Part shown: positions 60,692 through 64,000 of the stretch, piece by piece
Position numbering within the stretch: position 1 is the first letter of the stretch
Layout: each line of letters opens with the position of its first letter
Assembly: GCA_014240065.1 (NCBI GenBank)
Contig: JAAZXR010000018.1
Coordinates: forward strand, 1 to 64,000
Source: Myxococcales bacterium
GTDB taxonomy: Bacteria > Myxococcota_A > Polyangia > Nannocystales > Nannocystaceae
Direction of reading: 5' to 3'
Length of the DNA: 64,000 nucleotides
Position numbers and translations under genes: made by a program
The notes under the pieces: model-generated
Told to the model about the DNA's origin: nothing
The model's database searches: none
Seen by the model: only the letters and a program-made list of their open reading frames with translations

Positions 60692-62169
60692 GGAGCGCTG
60701 GCGGGTGAAGTCTGGGCTCGCTGAGCCCAGAGGCGCGTTGGCGGGCACCAGCCTCCGAACCGGCGCTCGAGGTGGTGCGCCGCGCGGATGGTTCGATGGT
60801 CGTGCCCGTGGGCCGCGACGATCTGGACGCCGGTCGGCACGCCTTCACGATCGAGCCCCATCGGGACCTGCGTCACCGGCAGCTCGAGGACATTGAAGAG
60901 GATGGTGGTGTAGGCGGCCAGGGGTCTCATCATGGCGCGGCCGTGTCGCGGCGCGACGAGCGGATAGCTCGGCGCCACCATGATCCCGGTGCCGATGTGT
61001 TCTGCAAGTTGATCCCGGGCTCGTCGCGCGTGGTCAAGCAGCTTGCGCTGGGTTCGAGAACCCAGCACGCGGCGGTCGATGCCTGCGAGGACGAGGGAGG
61101 GCAGGGTGTGGTCCGCCCGTCGCAGGGGGAGCTTGGCGAATTGCCGCAGCAACGACCCGGGGCCTCGAAGGCCGAGCATCTTGCGGTAGGGAATGTTGCC
61201 GTCGGAGGTGAGCCCCGCGGCCCACCATGTGATCGTCTTCGTGAACGCGGGCATGTCGAGCTCCCGACATCGGGCGCCCGCGCGCTCGAGGGACGCCGCG
61301 GCCTCCTCGGTGGCCTTGAGGAGGGCGGGCGACACCCGAGCGCGCTTGGGGAAGCGCGCGATGAAGACCGGATGCTCTGCGAGGGTGTGCTCGCTCGGCT
61401 CCGCGAGCGGATAGTCGACGCAGCCACGATCGACTCCATCGGGGCCCGCGAGGATGCGGAGCATGGGCATGAGGTCTTCCGCGCGGCGTGTCAACGGTCC
61501 GGTGGTCAAGAAAGTCTTGGCGCCTCCCTGCGCGATCGGATATTGACCGGTCGAGGGGACGAGCCCGCCGCTGGGCTTGTGCCCGAAGACCCCACAGAAT
61601 CCAGCGGGGATTCGAATGGATCCACCCACGTCGGAGCCCACGCCGATCGGAGAGAGCCCCGCGCCGACGAGCGACGCCTCTCCACCGGAGCTCCCGCCCG
61701 CGGAGCGGGTAGGATCGTAGGGATTATTTGTCCGACCGTAGACGCGGTTGTCGCTCTCCATCCACATGCAAAGCTCCGATGTGTTGGAGACCCCCACGAT
61801 GATCGCGCCCGCGGCTCGCAGCCGGGAGACGACGGTGGCGTCCTCGCTGGCCACCACGTCTCGTCGCGATTTCAGCCCCGCGCTTTGAGGCATGCCGCGC
61901 ACGGCGAAGCACTCTTTCACGGTGCACGGTACCCCGAGGAGGGGCGGCAGCGACTCGAGCGGTTCGGAGGCGACCCTGGAATCGGCCTGCGTGGCCTCCT
62001 GAATCGCGTCGGCGAAGCGTTCGGCCACCATCGCGTTGAGTGAGGGGTTGACGCGTCGGATGGCCTCGATGTGGGTGGCGACGATCTCACGGGAGGTCGT
62101 CTCTCCCCGCCGAATCTGCCTCGCGAGCTCGGTGGCAGACGCGAGGAGTGCGCGCGGCGGTGGGGCCAT
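60688..62169 (-). CDS. Amidase signature family hydrolase
   Basis: A 493-residue amidase with the Ser-cis-Ser-Lys catalytic triad: Lys in PCTVKECFAV (near residue 84), the cis-Ser in RSAGGSSGGEASL and the nucleophile Ser in VGSDVGGSIRIPA. These define the family of amide hydrolases (FAAH2-like/GatA-related) rather than a GatA subunit of the tRNA amidotransferase, since no GatB or GatC is adjacent. No signal peptide. Substrate unknown. It converges head-on with the small lipoprotein gene, the two stops overlapping in CTAG. Confidence 0.93.
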   Translation of the reverse strand: MAPPPRALLASATELARQIRRGETTSREIVATHIEAIRRVNPSLNAMVAERFADAIQEATQADSRVASEPLESLPPLLGVPCTVKECFAVRGMPQSAGLKSRRDVVASEDATVVSRLRAAGAIIVGVSNTSELCMWMESDNRVYGRTNNPYDPTRSAGGSSGGEASLVGAGLSPIGVGSDVGGSIRIPAGFCGVFGHKPSGGLVPSTGQYPIAQGGAKTFLTTGPLTRRAEDLMPMLRILAGPDGVDRGCVDYPLAEPSEHTLAEHPVFIARFPKRARVSPALLKATEEAAASLERAGARCRELDMPAFTKTITWWAAGLTSDGNIPYRKMLGLRGPGSLLRQFAKLPLRRADHTLPSLVLAGIDRRVLGSRTQRKLLDHARRARDQLAEHIGTGIMVAPSYPLVAPRHGRAMMRPLAAYTTILFNVLELPVTQVPMGLDREGVPTGVQIVAAHGHDHRTIRAAHHLERRFGGWCPPTRLWAQRAQTSPASAP

Positions 62170-62278
62170 CGGGGCACTATACAGCGGGCGAGGTGCTGTG
62201 TGTGTCGTGGCGTTTCAAGCGCCAAAATTGAGCGCGCGCGACCTTGAGTTTTCAGCTGTTTGCTCGCCATAATCAGGG

Positions 62279-62902
62279 GTGACGGCGATCTTGGCATCTT
62301 CCTCAAACCGGCCGCGTTCGTTGTGCGTGGCGCCGTGGACCGGATGGCGCGCGCGGGGAGCATCGGGCTTGCTCGTGGTGTGCGCGGTCCTCCTCGGTTG
62401 CGGGGATCCACAAGAGGACGCCGCAGCGGACACATGTGCTGGAAGCGCGGATGCGGCGGAGGAGTGGGGCCTCTTCGAAGAAGAGGTGATCAGCTTGACG
62501 AACGACGCGAGGGCCGCGGGGGCGACGTGCGGCGCCAACGGTGATTTCCCCTCGGCGCCGCCCCTCTCCATCGACGTGCGCTTACAATGCGCGGCGAGGA
62601 AACACTCGAGGGCCATGGGCGATGACGGCTTCTTCGCGCATGACGATCCGAACACGGGGACGTCGCCGTTTGATCGGATCGAGGCTGAAGGCTACGCGTT
62701 CTCCGCGGCGGGTGAGAATATCGCCGCGGGCTATGCTTCGCCTGCGGACGTGGTCCAAGGTTGGCTCGACAGCGACGGCCACTGCGCGAATTTGATGGGC
62801 GGCGCCTACACCCACATCGGTGTGGGATACGCGTTCGCCGAGGGGTCCGACTTTGGGCACTATTGGACGCAGGTCTTCGCGACTCCGCTCGGAGGAGGCT
62901 GA
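62279..62902 (+). CDS. CAP (SCP/PR-1-like) domain lipoprotein
   Basis: A 207-residue secreted lipoprotein; GTG 62279 is used, though a later start (GTG 62327) would give a more compact signal before the lipobox ([11 protein letters not shown]). The CAP domain carries the conserved histidines and glutamate: [22 protein letters not shown] and [10 protein letters not shown], with the HYWTQVF end, typical of CAP/SCP proteins of about 140 residues. Members bind lipids or peptides or act as proteases in some lineages; the role here is unknown. It runs into the molybdopterin oxidoreductase gene, 50 bases away. Confidence 0.88.
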   Translation: MTAILASSSNRPRSLCVAPWTGWRARGASGLLVVCAVLLGCGDPQEDAAADTCAGSADAAEEWGLFEEEVISLTNDARAAGATCGANGDFPSAPPLSIDVRLQCAARKHSRAMGDDGFFAHDDPNTGTSPFDRIEAEGYAFSAAGENIAAGYASPADVVQGWLDSDGHCANLMGGAYTHIGVGYAFAEGSDFGHYWTQVFATPLGGG

Positions 62903-62952
62903 GGGAGGTCCGGGCGTTGCGACGACGCGAGCAGCTGCTGAAACGGGGCGAC

Positions 62953-64000
62953 GTGTCCTTCGTGCGGGGCGTCTGCCCCCACGACTGTCCCGACACGTGC
63001 GCCTGGGAGGTGGCGGTGGACGCGTCAGGGACCGCCGTGGACCTTTGGGGAGCTCCGGAGCATCCCTTCACCCGCGGGGGGCTCTGCGGAAAGGTCGATC
63101 GCTACGTAGAGCGGACCTACCATCCCGACCGGCTCACGCGCCCCATGGTGCGTGTGGGTCCGAAGGGGAGCGGGGAGTTCAAGCCTGTCGATTGGGACGC
63201 CGCGCTCGACGTGATCGGGGAGCGACTCTCCAACATCATCGACCGGCACGGCGCCGAGGCGGTGCTGCCATTCTCCTACTCGGGGACGCTCGGAGCGCTC
63301 AACGGAGAAGGGATGGCCGGGCGCTTCTTCCACGCCCTCGGCGCGAGTCAGCTGGCCCGGACGATCTGCGCGGAGGCCGGGAGTTGGGGGCTGCGATACA
63401 CCTGCGGGACCACGGCGAGCGTCGATTCGATGGACGCCGAGTTCTCGAGGCTCATCGTCTTGTGGGGGACAAACACCCTGTCTTCCAACCTCCATTTCTG
63501 GCCTGTGGTGTTGCGAGCCAAAAAACGTGGCGCGCGCGTCATCGTCATCGATCCCGTGGAGACGAAGACCGCCAAGGCCGCGGACCAGTGGATTCGCATC
63601 CGTCCCGGCACCGACGCCGCGCTCGCGTTGGCGATGATGCACGTCCTCATCGCGGAGTCACTCGTCGATGAGGATTTCATCCGCGAGGGGACGATTGGAT
63701 TTGAGGAGCTCTCGGCCGCGGTCGAGGGGTGGACACCGGCGAGGGCGTCGGAGGTGACCGGGATCCCCAACGACGAGATCGTGTCACTCGCGCGGGAGTT
63801 CGCCGCGGCAGACCCCGCGCTGGTGCGCCTCAATTACGGCATGCAGAGGCATCGCGGCGGCGGGATGGCGGTGCGCACGATCGCCTGCCTCCCCGCGCTC
63901 ACGGGGCACTGGAGGCGGCGCGGAGGGGGAGTGTTGCTCAGCACCTCCGCGGCCTTCGGCCTCGATTCGCGCCCGCTCCGACGGCCGGACCTGATGCCAA
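62953..64000 (+). CDS. Molybdopterin-dependent oxidoreductase (3' partial)
   Basis: The frame is open from the window interior to its end, so at least 349 residues are present and the C-terminus is missing. The N-terminal [4Fe-4S] motif is [10 protein letters not shown] with a fourth Cys in GGLCGK; PLSYSG-type FSYSGT, the LIVLWGTN pterin-binding block and [13 protein letters not shown] follow, all typical of the DMSO-reductase superfamily. GTG 62953 is the chosen start; TTG 62917, with GGGAGG eight bases upstream, would add 12 residues. The metal is molybdenum or tungsten and the substrate cannot be told from this part. No Tat signal is visible, so it may be cytoplasmic. Confidence 0.88.
   Translation, partial: MSFVRGVCPHDCPDTCAWEVAVDASGTAVDLWGAPEHPFTRGGLCGKVDRYVERTYHPDRLTRPMVRVGPKGSGEFKPVDWDAALDVIGERLSNIIDRHGAEAVLPFSYSGTLGALNGEGMAGRFFHALGASQLARTICAEAGSWGLRYTCGTTASVDSMDAEFSRLIVLWGTNTLSSNLHFWPVVLRAKKRGARVIVIDPVETKTAKAADQWIRIRPGTDAALALAMMHVLIAESLVDEDFIREGTIGFEELSAAVEGWTPARASEVTGIPNDEIVSLAREFAAADPALVRLNYGMQRHRGGGMAVRTIACLPALTGHWRRRGGGVLLSTSAAFGLDSRPLRRPDLMP

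Noticed and set aside
62820-63671. 283-residue frame across the CAP/molybdopterin boundary
   Set aside because: It overlaps two well-supported genes in another frame and is Arg-rich without motifs.
1-64000. tRNA, rRNA, phage or IS elements
   Set aside because: I looked for tRNA arms, transposase motifs and terminal repeats and saw none; a dedicated tRNA or IS search was not possible here.

Overview
This is a GC-rich, gene-dense bacterial chromosome segment with no rRNA, tRNA, CRISPR array, insertion sequence or prophage that I can see. Several features point to a myxobacterium-like member of the Myxococcota: many lipoproteins with short Cys-rich N-termini, Gly-Asp repeat linkers in two unrelated surface lipoproteins, a DUF1592/DUF1501-type operon, a TatT-linked TRAP transporter, a ferrochelatase with an internal Cys cluster, and several kinases and NtrC-like regulators. 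The Gly-Asp linkers suggest a Nannocystis/Plesiocystis-like relative, but that is inference. The content is mostly chromosomal core plus lineage-specific surface and signalling genes.

Layout. 1-9.6 kb: the tail of an unknown gene, a carboxypeptidase-regulatory-like lipoprotein, hemB, a miaE operon with two proline-iminopeptidase paralogues (one fused to a glyoxalase/VOC domain), a lipoprotein coupled to a histidine kinase/OmpR-type regulator pair, and a stearoyl-CoA-type desaturase. 9.8-18.2 kb: a single-chain pyruvate carboxylase ending in a perfect bidirectional terminator, a small Glu/Ala-repeat lipoprotein, a frameshifted cupin lipoprotein, a zinc-finger-degenerate DksA-like protein overlapping a metallophosphoesterase, and a tightly coupled DUF1244-yjbQ-ttcA operon preceded by an HD-domain protein. 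18.4-24.9 kb: a signalling island with an NtrC-like protein lacking the GAFTGA loop, a REC-PAS-kinase, a double-receiver protein and a kinase with a protoglobin-like sensor domain, flanked by an AspA/AstE-like zinc hydrolase and a GST.

25-33.3 kb: a 56-residue ORF behind an AT-rich region, a c-type cytochrome lipoprotein, a three-gene coupled operon (TM protein - HTTM-like membrane protein - cytochrome P450), and a three-gene DUF1592-like / DUF1501 / cytochrome-like lipoprotein operon. 33.5-39.7 kb: a putative outer-membrane protein and a complete TRAP system (TatT lipoprotein, DctP, enlarged DctQ, DctM with an acidic tail). 39.8-50.5 kb: leucyl-transferase Bpt, MBL hydrolase, SRPBCC protein, S41 protease, a PPP-fold protein with altered catalytic residues, a vWA lipoprotein with Gly-Asp repeats, HupE/UreJ-like and SurA-like proteins, and acyl-CoA synthetase. 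50.7-64 kb: methyltransferase plus alpha/beta hydrolase, aspartate carbamoyltransferase, PrsW-like protease, ferrochelatase, SDR, a GIDE-like protein, several hypothetical lipoproteins, amidase, a CAP-domain lipoprotein and the start of a molybdopterin oxidoreductase that leaves the window.

A recurring style is 4-base start/stop overlap (GTGA or ATGA), which I used to choose starts and infer operons. The best candidates for something undescribed are the 19.3-24.2 kb phosphorelay, the 25.9-28.7 kb P450/HTTM operon, the VOC-peptidase fusion and the altered PPP protein.
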